NCBI RefSeq assembly: GCF_947492645.1
Contig: NZ_CANLMZ010000003.1
Span: 186,001 to 250,000 of the forward strand
Length of the DNA stretch: 64,000 nt
Source: an uncultured Pontibacter sp.
Lineage (GTDB): Bacteria > Bacteroidota > Bacteroidia > Cytophagales > Hymenobacteraceae
Reading direction: 5' to 3'
In this document: positions 9,458 to 17,479 of the stretch, one piece after another
How positions within the stretch are numbered: the first letter of the stretch is position 1
Layout of the letters: every line of letters begins with the position of its first letter
Program-made: the position numbers and the translations under genes
Notes under the pieces: model-generated
Told to the model about the DNA's origin: nothing
Database searches by the model: none
The model's input: only the letters and a program-made list of their open reading frames with translations

Positions 9458-9940
9458 ATGAAGTACCTTCTAGCCATTCTTATACTTGCCTGCAGCTTCG
9501 GGGCTTCGGGACAAACTCCATCAAAATCAGCATCAGAGGTGGTTACCAGCAGCACACAGGTTGCCAACCCACTTATACTTATAGCTAAACAGCCAACGGC
9601 TATGGGCGCGTTTATACTTCAGCCTGATAAGATAAAAAGCATAGATGTAGTAAAAGGCAAAAAAGCCACCACCCTGTATGGCGATAAAGCCAAAGCAGGT
9701 GCCGTTATAATTGAGCTTAAAGACCAGGTTACGTTAAGCAGATTACCGCAGGTGCTGGCTCATTTTGAGGTTCCGGCCGAGCAGCAGGAACTAAAAGTTG
9801 CCATTGACGGCAAAATAGTGCAGCAACCGGATATGCTGCTCGTCGAGATTGCTTCTGTAAAAAACCTGGAGGTAACTACTGCTGAAAACTTTTTTGTGGA
9901 GGGCGGACAAGAGCAGGTTCTTAACCTGGTTACAAAGTAA
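9458..9940 (+). CDS. Secreted protein with TonB-plug-like segment
   Basis: The 160-residue protein has a signal peptide (MKYLLAILILACSFGASGQ, cleavage near residue 19). Its middle, IKSIDVVKGKKATTLYGD followed by KAKAGAVIIELK, aligns by eye with the plug segment of the SusC protein in this same window (IESIDVLKDASATAIYG... GVVIITTK), yet there is no beta-barrel. Such single-plug secreted proteins occur in Bacteroidota, with a role in envelope protein interaction suspected but unproven. A weaker second plug-like stretch (VAIDGKIVQQPDMLLVEIASVKNLEV) follows. It is probably cotranscribed with the small membrane protein before it. Confidence 0.75.
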   Translation: MKYLLAILILACSFGASGQTPSKSASEVVTSSTQVANPLILIAKQPTAMGAFILQPDKIKSIDVVKGKKATTLYGDKAKAGAVIIELKDQVTLSRLPQVLAHFEVPAEQQELKVAIDGKIVQQPDMLLVEIASVKNLEVTTAENFFVEGGQEQVLNLVTK

Positions 9941-10006
9941 AAACCAAACGATACGCTTTGGCTGACCTTATAAAGTTTATGTAAATTGCCACCTTACTTA
10001 ATTTAT

Positions 10007-10207
10007 ATGGACGGCAGAAAAAGATCAAATATAAAACCGGGCCTTCGGGTTAACATCGTACTTAAAGAAGACCAACGCACCGGCGACCTTACCGAAGGCT
10101 ACGTGCAGAATATCCTGACAAACTCTCCCACGCACCCGCATGGCATTAAGGTTAGGTTGGAGACAGGGGAAGTTGGACGTGTAAAAGAGATTTTAGAGGA
10201 AGATTAG
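10007..10207 (+). CDS. ywbE: YwbE family protein
   Basis: The product (66 aa from the ATG at 10007: MDGRKRSNIKPGLRVNIVL) matches the YwbE / DUF2196 family over its full length, including the KEDQRTGDLTEGYVQNILTNSPTHPHGIKV core. The family is a small SH3-like beta-barrel protein of unknown function, widespread in bacteria. A TTG 21 nt upstream is less likely as the start because family members begin at MDGR or close to it. Monocistronic by appearance. Confidence 0.88.
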   Translation: MDGRKRSNIKPGLRVNIVLKEDQRTGDLTEGYVQNILTNSPTHPHGIKVRLETGEVGRVKEILEED

Positions 10208-10479
10208 GTTACACTTTGGCTTCGCTACCCTATCTGATCACTCTTCTTGCTCAGCCTTGCTTACTTATACTTTCATAGCTTGCTTTGGTGCCCTCCCAAG
10301 CCAGGAGGCCTTACCTTTGTGCATTAAATTGTCTACCTAAAGCTGCCTCCAAGCTGCTCCGGCTGTCGTTCACACGGCACGCCGGCGGGACGAAAAGCTA
10401 GTTAAAGGTGATCATGTTTCTCTAAAGGAGGACAATGGAAAGCCATCACCTTTGTCCTTTAGAAATAACTTGCCACCTC

Positions 10480-11202
10480 TTACAGCAGTCCCTCATCTGC
10501 GAAGCTATAGTAATCGTTATCAGTAAAAATGATGTGGTCCAGCACAGGCAAATCCAGGAACTGGCCGGCTTCTTTCATCTTCTTAGTTAAAGAAATATCA
10601 GCAGCGCTGGGCTTAATATTGCCGCTTGGGTGGTTGTGCACAAGTATAATAGAACTTGCCAGCTGCTCCAGCGCTTTTTTAAAGATGATTTTGGGATCGG
10701 CTACGGTTCCGGCCACGCCGCCAGAGCTTATACTTTCCTTTTTCATCACCACATTGGCGCGGTTCAGAAGTATAATCCAGAACTCTTCGTGGGGCAGGTC
10801 GAGCAGCTGCGGTTTAATGTAGTTGTAAATATCTGTGGAGCAGGTAATTTGCGTACGGGCAGCTGCAGCTGTCTCTTTGCGGCGGCGGCCCAACTCCAGC
10901 GCGCTAACAATGGAAATGGCCTTAGCCTCCCCTATGCCTTTGTGTTTCATCAGGTCTTTTACCGAAAGCCTTGCCAGATCGTTTAAGTCGTTGCCAACTG
11001 CAGCAAGTATAAGTTTAGCAACATCCACGGCAGTAAGTTTAGGAGTGCCCGATCCTATAAGTATAGCTATCAGTTCGGCGTCACTAAGGGCGGCTTTCCC
11101 CTTTAGAAGCAGCTTTTCACGGGGGCGGTCTTCTTCGGCCCAGGTTTTAATGTTTAGTGGCTGCAGGTATGGCGCATTGGCAGTAACTTCGGTTTCTTTC
11201 AC
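10480..11202 (-). CDS. radC: RadC / JAB-MPN domain protein
   Basis: The 240-residue protein has the RadC layout: an N-terminal segment (LLKGKAALSDAELIAILIGSG), a helix-hairpin-helix (LMKHKGIGEAKAISIVSALELGRR) and a C-terminal JAB/MPN metalloprotease-like domain with VHNHPSGNIKPSAAD (His-x-His plus Asp, a zinc site). It was named for DNA repair, but that role was withdrawn for E. coli and the true function is uncertain. The length is normal and the metal ligands are intact. Convergent with ywbE; between them is 272 bp with an imperfect inverted repeat (about 10404-10462). Confidence 0.95.
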   Translation of the reverse strand: MKETEVTANAPYLQPLNIKTWAEEDRPREKLLLKGKAALSDAELIAILIGSGTPKLTAVDVAKLILAAVGNDLNDLARLSVKDLMKHKGIGEAKAISIVSALELGRRRKETAAAARTQITCSTDIYNYIKPQLLDLPHEEFWIILLNRANVVMKKESISSGGVAGTVADPKIIFKKALEQLASSIILVHNHPSGNIKPSAADISLTKKMKEAGQFLDLPVLDHIIFTDNDYYSFADEGLL

Positions 11203-11352
11203 TTGCGGTACAAATTTTGATAATAAGAAGATGCTCCTGCAATTATTTTTAAGTAAAATTAGTTCAGGAACAGCAATTGAAGGCTAAACATCTTTTAACT
11301 AAAGTAGTTATACTCGCGCAGGCATTGCTCCTGCAGCAGTTTATATAGAACA

Positions 11353-12591
11353 ATGACACAACGGATATTAAACTTTGGCATCGTCGTCCTGATCCTTTTC
11401 CTGGTCGATTTGTATGTCTTTCAGGCGGTGCGAACTGTAACGCAGAACCTGGCACCCTTAACGCAACGCATTTTACACGTAGCCTATTGGGCAATTTTTG
11501 CCATAACGGCAGGCACTTTTATACTTGCCTCTGCCACACGCGGTACACCACCAAGTACTTTCCAGACATACCTGGCTAGTACGCTGTTTATACTTTTTGC
11601 TTCTAAGCTGGTAGTTGTGCTGTTTTTGATTGTGGATGATGTAGTACGGGTAGGCAAACTGGCATTAAACGGCCTAAGCCAGGAAACGCCTTTTAACCCA
11701 TCGCGCAGCAAATTTATAAGCCAATTGGGGCTTGTAGTGGCAGCCATTCCGCTTTCTGCCTTTGTTTACGGCATGGTTAAAGGCGCTTATGATTACCGTG
11801 TAAAAAAGGTAACGTTGCGTTTCCCGAACCTGCCGCAAGCCTTCGATGGCTACAAAATGCTCCAGATATCAGACTTGCACACCGGCAGCTTTAACTCTAC
11901 CGCCCCTTTGCAGGAAGCTGTAAATATCATTAACAAGCAAGAGGCTGATCTTGTATTCTTCACCGGCGACCTGGTAAATAACCTGGCATCGGAAATAGAG
12001 AGCCACATACCGGCGCTTAGCCAGATAAAGGCTAAAGATGCCGTGTACTCTGTACTTGGCAACCACGACTACGCCGACTATGTACGCGAATGGCCACACC
12101 CGAACGCTAAAAAGGAGAACCTGCAGCGCATGATCGAAACGCACTCAGAGATGGGCTGGCAGCTGCTCATGAACGAGAACCGCATTATCGAGAAAAACGG
12201 GGAAAAGATTGCCGTACTTGGAGTGGAGAACTGGGGTAACAGAGTTGGTTTCCCGAAGTATGGCCGCCTTGAAGACGCTTATAAAGGCACCGAGGGCACT
12301 CCTTTTAAAGTGCTGCTCTCTCATGACCCATCGCATTGGGATGGCGAGATAAACCAAAAGTACCCCGACATCGACCTGACTTTATCCGGGCACACGCACG
12401 GGATGCAGTTTGGGGTAAACATACCTGGTTTTAAATGGAGCCCGGTGCAGTACGTGTACAAACAGTGGGCAGGCCTCTACAAAAAAGGGCAGCAGCACCT
12501 GTATGTAAATACCGGTTTAGGCTTTATTGGCTATCCAGGCCGTGTGGGTTTTTTACCTGAGATTACAGTATTTGAGCTTGAACGTGCTTAA
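11353..12591 (+). CDS. Membrane metallophosphoesterase
   Basis: The 412-residue protein has an N-terminal membrane region of about four helices (residues 5-140), then a calcineurin-like phosphoesterase domain. The metal-binding motifs are all visible: SDLH (about 173), TGDLVNN (about 204), GNHDY (about 236), LSHDP (about 322) and SGHTHG (about 345). Family members of this YaeI/YkuE type hydrolyse phosphodiester or phosphomonoester bonds, including lipid substrates; the substrate here is unknown. It is divergent from radC by 150 bp and ends at a good terminator. Confidence 0.9.
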   Translation: MTQRILNFGIVVLILFLVDLYVFQAVRTVTQNLAPLTQRILHVAYWAIFAITAGTFILASATRGTPPSTFQTYLASTLFILFASKLVVVLFLIVDDVVRVGKLALNGLSQETPFNPSRSKFISQLGLVVAAIPLSAFVYGMVKGAYDYRVKKVTLRFPNLPQAFDGYKMLQISDLHTGSFNSTAPLQEAVNIINKQEADLVFFTGDLVNNLASEIESHIPALSQIKAKDAVYSVLGNHDYADYVREWPHPNAKKENLQRMIETHSEMGWQLLMNENRIIEKNGEKIAVLGVENWGNRVGFPKYGRLEDAYKGTEGTPFKVLLSHDPSHWDGEINQKYPDIDLTLSGHTHGMQFGVNIPGFKWSPVQYVYKQWAGLYKKGQQHLYVNTGLGFIGYPGRVGFLPEITVFELERA

Positions 12592-12614
12592 GGTACATTT
12601 TTCATACTTGAAAG

Positions 12615-12641
12615 AAGCCGGACTTTGTGCCGGCTTTTTTT
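12615..12641 (+). terminator. Rho-independent terminator
   Basis: Stem AAGCCGG / CCGGCTT (12615-12621 with 12630-12636), followed by a T run to 12641, 23 nt after the metallophosphoesterase stop. Confidence 0.85.
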
Positions 12642-12782
12642 ATGCATTTCAGCGTTGTGCACGCAAAGCTACCAAAGCAAAGCATCAAACATAACGCGCA
12701 CGCAACCGTAATTAACTGAAGCAACAACACGCGTTGGTTTATACTTTACAAAGCCAGCGACAAACCAAAATCAAACCAGACC

Positions 12783-13295
12783 ATGAAAAAGATACTTAAC
12801 ACAGTTTTTGCGGCAAGTGCGCTTTTACTTGCAACCTCCTGCGCCGAGGATAAGGGTACCAGCACCGAAGTAAGCTATGCAAACGAAGACGAAAGAGTAG
12901 ACCGCAAGCATATCCGGGATTACTACGGAATGGATACTTTGGCGCGAATGGTAACCCAGGCAGGAGCAGAAGTTCCGCAAAATGGCCAGTTGGCAACCGA
13001 AATCGTGAAGGCATACTATATAAATGACCGTAAGCTAGATGAAGTAAAGCGCATGTACAACTTCTCTGAGACAACCCTGATGGGAGGGCAAACCCCAACC
13101 CAGGATGCGATGAAGAATCCGGATGCTACAAGCGCCACAGACCAACTGGAGCAGCAAAGTATGCGAACGGTGCAAGACAGCGTAAACGAGGTAACCGGTG
13201 GTGCAAACACAGAGGATGCAAGGCCTGAAAGCAAAGAGAAACCAGGCAGTAAATCAGAAAAGAACAGCAGCAGCAAAAAGCAGCAAAAGCAATAA
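12783..13295 (+). CDS. Hypothetical lipoprotein
   Basis: The 170-residue product has a lipoprotein signal with lipobox LLATSC (Cys about 20). The mature part is charged and polar; the last 50 residues are low-complexity Lys, Ser, Glu and Gln, suggesting disorder. The segment IRDYYGMDTLARMVTQAGAEVPQNGQLATEIVKAYYINDRKLDEVKRMYN looks helical. I recognise no family. It has its own terminator and probably its own promoter, since a terminator also precedes it. Confidence 0.8.
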   Translation: MKKILNTVFAASALLLATSCAEDKGTSTEVSYANEDERVDRKHIRDYYGMDTLARMVTQAGAEVPQNGQLATEIVKAYYINDRKLDEVKRMYNFSETTLMGGQTPTQDAMKNPDATSATDQLEQQSMRTVQDSVNEVTGGANTEDARPESKEKPGSKSEKNSSSKKQQKQ

Positions 13296-13312
13296 CTATA
13301 TTTAAATACGCT

Positions 13313-13352
13313 AAAAGGCCGGTAAGGAATCGTATACCTGACCGGCCTTTTA
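13313..13352 (+). terminator. Rho-independent terminator
   Basis: Stem AAAAGGCCGGT / ACCGGCCTTTT (13313-13323 with 13341-13351) and a T-rich tail, 17 nt after the lipoprotein stop. Confidence 0.85.
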
Positions 13353-13601
13353 TTTTGGTTTACCTAGTGCAGCCCATTTTAAAGTTTACACCGCAAAACA
13401 CCTTCTGCCCTTGTTGCATGCAGTAAAGCTGCGGCACTACCATACACACATGCGCAAACCACACGTTCTAGCTTTTTTTGAACCTTGGTGCACCATCGTT
13501 ATATTTTTAAAAGAATATTTTGGCGCTGGCATACTTTTTCACAAACTTGGGCGTAGTAACTAAAGCCTCAAGCTAAAAGGCATCTTATCAACCTGTAATA
13601 A

Positions 13602-14237
13602 ATGCTCCGTTTTTACCTCCTGTTAAGTTTCACCTTTATGTTGTTGTGCGTAAGTACCCATGCACAGGCCCAACGAAGCCTGCGCGTAAGCGGTACCGTA
13701 GTGCAATCAGATAAAAAAACACCGATTCCGGGAGCCAGTATTGTGAAGGTAAACTCCAGCATGGGCGTAATTTCTGATGAGGAAGGCAAGTTTTTGATAG
13801 ACGTGGCGCAGGAAGACACCTTAATGGTACGCGCCATTGGTTTTAAGCCGCTTTTATACTTGCCGAAGCCTATGCCTGTGTCTGAGATAAGGGTTAACAT
13901 TGTGCTGCAAGAAGATAGCGTGATGCTAGGGGAAGTAGAGATAACCAGCCGCCCGTCACCGGAAATGATACAGCGCGCTTTGCGTAACATGAAACAGAGC
14001 ACTACCAGCCAGGCAAAAAAACCCGGCTACATACCCGGCCTGGAGCCACCGCCACCCGGCGAAGCAGGTCCGGCCACTATTATGAGCCCTGCTACTATGC
14101 TTTATGATCTTTTATCCAGAGAAGGTAAAGAAAAGCGTAAACTGCAGGAACTGCTGCTGCAACAGGAACTAGAGCGGAAGCTAAAAGAGAAAGAAGACTA
14201 TAACAGGTTTTTTAAAGATAACAGAGGATACGAATAA
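13602..14237 (+). CDS. Secreted carboxypeptidase-regulatory-like domain protein, copy 1
   Basis: The 211-residue protein has a signal peptide (MLRFYLLLSFTFMLLCVSTHAQAQ) and one CarboxypepD_reg-like beta-sandwich (about 28-105: VSGTVVQSDKKTPIPGASIVKVNS... GKFLIDV... LMVRAIGFKPLLY). This is the domain that usually precedes TonB receptors, but no receptor follows. After it come a helix (MIQRALRNMKQ), a proline-rich linker (PGYIPGLEPPPPGEAG) and a charged C-terminal helix ending YNRFFKDNRGYE. The next gene is a paralogue with the same order of parts. Function unknown; probably periplasmic or outer-surface. Confidence 0.8.
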   Translation: MLRFYLLLSFTFMLLCVSTHAQAQRSLRVSGTVVQSDKKTPIPGASIVKVNSSMGVISDEEGKFLIDVAQEDTLMVRAIGFKPLLYLPKPMPVSEIRVNIVLQEDSVMLGEVEITSRPSPEMIQRALRNMKQSTTSQAKKPGYIPGLEPPPPGEAGPATIMSPATMLYDLLSREGKEKRKLQELLLQQELERKLKEKEDYNRFFKDNRGYE

Positions 14238-14331
14238 GAAGGATCGCTTGCTTAAACTAGCAGGCGATTTTGCTTTATGGCAATTTTACAAATATAGATT
14301 GCACAATATATACTAAAATGATAATGTTTTC

Positions 14332-15024
14332 GTGTTAGTAAAGCACAGCAACGAAAACAAACTATTGAGAGCAGCAGGAGCTAAAAGCTTAATCTCCTTT
14401 TTATTCATACTGATAACCTATGCTTTACCGGCACATGCACAGCAGGTAAAAATAACAGGCACCGTAATGCAGGCAGGTAAGCAAGTACCTATAGCCGGAG
14501 CAGGAGTTACAGCCATGGGTTCTAAAGCAACAACTGTAACAGATGCATCAGGTCATTTCAGGATGTATGTGCAGGCAAAGGACTCTATACTTATTCGTGC
14601 TGTTGGTTACAAGCCTTTAGTTTATAAAGTAAAGCAAAACACCCCTGAGCTGCGCCTCGCCATTATGTTGCACGAAGAAAGCGTGCAGCTACAGGAGGTG
14701 CAGGTTACCAGCATGCCCTCAGAGGAAGACATCAGGAAAGCGCTCCGCAACATGCCGGAAAAACCTAAAATGCTTGTTCAGCGGCCGGGTTATGTACCGG
14801 GTTCGGAGCCTCCTCCCCCACCTCCTCCTCCACTACCTAACATAGTCTTAAATCCCGCCTCATACTTTTCGAAAGAAGGCACACAAAAGCGTAAGCTAAA
14901 AAAGCTGACAGAGGCAGCGAACACAAGGCGCAAGCAACTGGAAGAGGCACGGCTAAAAGCAGAACAGGAGCAGGTGGAACAAAAGTACAACAGTTTTTTC
15001 AGGGACAGCACAAGCTACAGATAA
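14332..15024 (+). CDS. Secreted carboxypeptidase-regulatory-like domain protein, copy 2
   Basis: The 230-residue paralogue of the preceding gene shares the beta-sandwich (VKITGTVMQAGKQVPIAGAGVTAMGS... LIRAVGYKPLVY), the helix IRKALRNMPEK, a proline-rich linker (PGYVPGSEPPPPPPPPLP) and a C-terminal helix ending YNSFFRDSTSYR. The start is a GTG at 14332; no in-frame ATG precedes the hydrophobic signal (SLISFLFILITYALPAHAQQ), which is longer than usual by about 16 residues. The 94-bp gap shows no terminator, so the pair may be cotranscribed. A tandem duplication is the simplest origin. Confidence 0.78.
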   Translation: MLVKHSNENKLLRAAGAKSLISFLFILITYALPAHAQQVKITGTVMQAGKQVPIAGAGVTAMGSKATTVTDASGHFRMYVQAKDSILIRAVGYKPLVYKVKQNTPELRLAIMLHEESVQLQEVQVTSMPSEEDIRKALRNMPEKPKMLVQRPGYVPGSEPPPPPPPPLPNIVLNPASYFSKEGTQKRKLKKLTEAANTRRKQLEEARLKAEQEQVEQKYNSFFRDSTSYR

Positions 15025-15079
15025 GGCAGCTAAACATTAAACTCCTTCGTAAGTTTAGGTTATAACAAAAACCTAAGCT

Positions 15080-15973
15080 ATGAAAATAGGATACCCCTGC
15101 ATAAACGAAACACTTGACTGCAGCTCCTCACGCACTTTTAGATTAGCGTCTTATTCTGAGGAGCGCATGATAGATACTGTAGCACAAAACCTGGCTTGCC
15201 TGCGCCGCATACTAGAGTATAATGTGCAGCACGGGCTCCTGTTCTTCAGGCTTACATCCGGCCTTGTTCCCTTTGCCTCGCACGAGGTAAATCAGTACAA
15301 CTGGCAGGAGCACTTTAAAATGACTTTCAGGCGGCTCGGGGACTATATCAAAAGCAACAACTTGCGCATATCGATGCACCCTGACCAGTTTGTGGTGCTA
15401 AACTCGCCAAACGAGCAAACAGTAAAAAACAGTATTGCAGAGCTGGTGTACCAGGGAAGTGTTCTTGACTTGATGGGGCTTGATACTAGTGCTAAGCTGC
15501 AAATACACGGTGGCGGTGCCTACGGCGATAAACCCACAGCTATACAACGCTTTACCGAAGTATACCACACCATGCTGCCAGAGGCTGTAAAGGCCCGCCT
15601 ATGCGTAGAAAACGACGACCGCACCTATACCTTACAGGATTGCCTGCAACTGCACGAACTTACGGGTATGCCTGTAATTTTCGATAACCTGCACCACGAG
15701 TGCGTAAACAACGGCGAACCAATGCGCGAGGCTGTACAGATGGCTGCCGCTACCTGGCAACCCGAAAAAGACGGTATACTGATGATGGACTACAGCTCAC
15801 AGTCGTTGGGCGAACGCAAAGGAAAGCACACGCAAAGTATACAGGAGCAGCTTTTCCATGATTTTCTTGCTGAAACCGAAGGCCTTGACATGGATATCAT
15901 GCTGGAAATTAAGGATAAAGAAGCAAGTGCTCATAAAGCCTTGAAATTAGCAAAGCAAATGGGACGCGCTTAA
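15080..15973 (+). CDS. uvsE: UV damage endonuclease UvsE
   Basis: UvsE (UVDE) nicks DNA 5' of UV photoproducts and starts a repair route independent of UvrABC. The 297-residue protein matches the family from the first residue (MKIGYPCINETLDCSSSRTFRL) through the TIM-barrel metal ligands: SMHPDQFVVL, LQIHGGGAYGDK, VENDDRTYT, VIFDNLHHECVN and the Glu in MLEIKDKE. The length is normal. Its stop codon overlaps that of the convergent DUF4112 gene within a shared TTAA. Confidence 0.95.
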   Translation: MKIGYPCINETLDCSSSRTFRLASYSEERMIDTVAQNLACLRRILEYNVQHGLLFFRLTSGLVPFASHEVNQYNWQEHFKMTFRRLGDYIKSNNLRISMHPDQFVVLNSPNEQTVKNSIAELVYQGSVLDLMGLDTSAKLQIHGGGAYGDKPTAIQRFTEVYHTMLPEAVKARLCVENDDRTYTLQDCLQLHELTGMPVIFDNLHHECVNNGEPMREAVQMAAATWQPEKDGILMMDYSSQSLGERKGKHTQSIQEQLFHDFLAETEGLDMDIMLEIKDKEASAHKALKLAKQMGRA

Positions 15974-16467
15974 AACATGCCGGCAAGTAAAGTATAAATC
16001 CACTCGGCCAGTTGCCACAGCAACCAAAGCAAAAGTATAAACAATGCCACAATGCCAATGATCACGCCAACCAGAATTCCTTTGCCGCTGCCCTGGTACT
16101 TGCCTTCGTCGTAATGCGCCCGCAGCATCTTTACGTTGCGCTCATTCGCTTTAAAAGCAAAATCAAACAGGTTGCCAAGTATGGGTATACTGCCAATTAC
16201 GGTATCCAGGAAGATATTTACGAGCATGAGTATCACCAATTTGCCGCTTGCGCCGTGGCGGGCCATGGTCATAACAAGCGATGCAGAGATAGCAAACGAG
16301 GCCAAATCTCCGATAACAGGTACAAACCCAAGTATAGGATCAAGCCCAAACCTGAACCTGGTGCCCGGAACGGTAAACTGATTATCCATCAGTTTAACCA
16401 TCTGCTCTACCCATTTAAGCTTTTCGCTGCGCGGGGTGCGTGTATAGTGGCTGCTTTGCTGTACCAT
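15970..16467 (-). CDS. DUF4112 family membrane protein
   Basis: The 165-residue protein matches DUF4112: the conserved FRFGLDPILGFVPVIGDLASF block, then NIFLDTVIGSIPILGNLFDFAFKAN. There are about three hydrophobic segments (about 55-75, 84-105, and 135-160 near the C-terminus). Function is unknown; proteins of this family are inner-membrane. It converges on uvsE with a 4-bp overlap and no room for a separate terminator. Confidence 0.88.
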   Translation of the reverse strand: MVQQSSHYTRTPRSEKLKWVEQMVKLMDNQFTVPGTRFRFGLDPILGFVPVIGDLASFAISASLVMTMARHGASGKLVILMLVNIFLDTVIGSIPILGNLFDFAFKANERNVKMLRAHYDEGKYQGSGKGILVGVIIGIVALFILLLWLLWQLAEWIYTLLAGMF

Positions 16468-16541
16468 ACCCGCCTATACGTTCTGGCACCTTTAAAGATG
16501 CTGCCTACCATGTTGCAGGGCTTAACTACAAGTACTACACG

Positions 16542-16769
16542 TTACCCGCGCCTCTTTTTAGCATAAGGCTTGTTTCGCTTTTGCTGCTTGCTTTTGCTTT
16601 TGGAGCTGTTCCACTTTTTATTTTTGCTTTCCTGGCGGCCGTTGCTAAAGCGCATGCTTCTGCCATCATCGTCTACCACAATGGCCTTGCTGCTCCTGCT
16701 AAGAGGCGAGCATGAAGCAAGCATTGCTCCTACTGCTAATACAAGTAAACTTTTAGTAAAAATCCGCAT
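16542..16769 (-). CDS. Small basic lipoprotein
   Basis: The 75-residue product has a lipobox (GAMLASC, Cys about 20) and a short mature part: a segment AIVVDDDGRSMRFSNGR, then a strongly basic tail of Lys, Arg, Ser and Asn. The VVD..GR segment recurs in the next gene upstream (IIVVDGKQVRVEGAR), so the two are probably distant paralogues. I recognise no named family. Outer-membrane anchoring is inferred from the lipobox. Confidence 0.7.
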   Translation of the reverse strand: MRIFTKSLLVLAVGAMLASCSPLSRSSKAIVVDDDGRSMRFSNGRQESKNKKWNSSKSKSKQQKRNKPYAKKRRG

Positions 16770-16865
16770 CGCTTAAGTAGTATAGTTAAGTAATCAAGCT
16801 AAAGGAGTTTATACTTTATAATTGAATAATGGTTTAGTCCAATTCTTAAATGTTAAGGTAAAATA

Positions 16866-16896
16866 AAACCGCTACAGATATGCTCTGTAGCGGTTT
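16866..16896 (-). terminator. Terminator of the His/Lys-rich lipoprotein gene
   Basis: Stem AAACCGCTACAGA / TCTGTAGCGGTTT (16866-16878 with 16884-16896), loop 5 nt, 13 nt past the stop at 16910. The U-rich tail is on the minus-strand side. Confidence 0.8.
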
Positions 16897-16909
16897 CTGG
16901 AATTAGATT

Positions 16910-17200
16910 TTATTTCTTTTTCCCATGATGCTTCCCGGCAGGTTTCCCCTTGCCATGGCCCTTACCTTTTTGTTTCGTGTGGCCCGGGTTGGTTGTGTTC
17001 GGGTGGTGTGGGTTGTTGGAGTTTTTATACCAGCCTTTGTGCAGGCCATTGTCTTTACGGGCTCCTTCTACACGCACTTGTTTTCCATCTACCACAATAA
17101 TACGCCCATTGCTGCCTGTACTCTTTTTAGATGTTGAGCATGACGCCACAGCAAGTGCCATACTTAAAAACAGCACTCCTTTGCTAAGTATAAATTTCAT
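16910..17200 (-). CDS. Small His/Lys/Gly-rich lipoprotein
   Basis: From the ATG at 17200 the product is 96 residues: MKFILSKGVLFLSMALAVASC with a clean lipobox (AVASC). It then carries IIVVDGKQVRVEGARKDNGLHKGWYKN and a tail rich in His, Lys, Gly, Asn and Pro (HKGWYKNSNNPHHPN, GKGHGKGKPAGKHHGKKK). The tail could bind metal or negatively charged polymers; that is inference. A longer frame to 17362 has no sensible N-terminus and is rejected as the start. It resembles the preceding small lipoprotein in its VVD motif and basic tail. Confidence 0.72.
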   Translation of the reverse strand: MKFILSKGVLFLSMALAVASCSTSKKSTGSNGRIIVVDGKQVRVEGARKDNGLHKGWYKNSNNPHHPNTTNPGHTKQKGKGHGKGKPAGKHHGKKK

Positions 17201-17444
17201 AAACGGGTTGGTTACTTTAATCCAGATAAACGGCAAGGTAGTCACCTTTAGTACATACTTGTAGCCACTCAAACTAAATTCTTGCTTAAAAAGCAGCGCA
17301 GCTTCTTTAAATACTATTATTGATTTTGTGCAAATATTGGCATTTGCCTTTGTTTTAAACAAGCGTTTTATAAATCTAGGAGATTAAAATTCATAAAAAG
17401 ACAGCCTCACATTCTGATTTCTCAAAAAAAATTACATTATTTGC

Positions 17445-17468
17445 AACTGTGCAATCGATTGCGCAGTT
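17445..17468. promoter_or_regulatory. Candidate LacI-family operator upstream of uxaA
   Basis: The core CTGTGCAATCGATTGCGCAG is a palindrome with one mismatch, and AACTG / CAGTT extends it to 24 bp. It ends 11 nt before the uxaA start codon, so bound repressor would block transcription initiation or early elongation. Near-identical sites precede other pectin genes in this window. Confidence 0.8.
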
Positions 17469-17479
17469 ATTAGTATACT

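Noticed and set aside
10404..10462. Imperfect inverted repeat between ywbE and radC
   Set aside because: Two overlapping arm pairs (AAAGGTGAT / ATCACCTTT and CTAAAGGA / TCCTTTAG) but no T run; not a convincing terminator, and function is unclear.
16012..16566. 184-codon plus-strand frame
   Set aside because: Antisense shadow of the DUF4112 gene; no recognisable protein.
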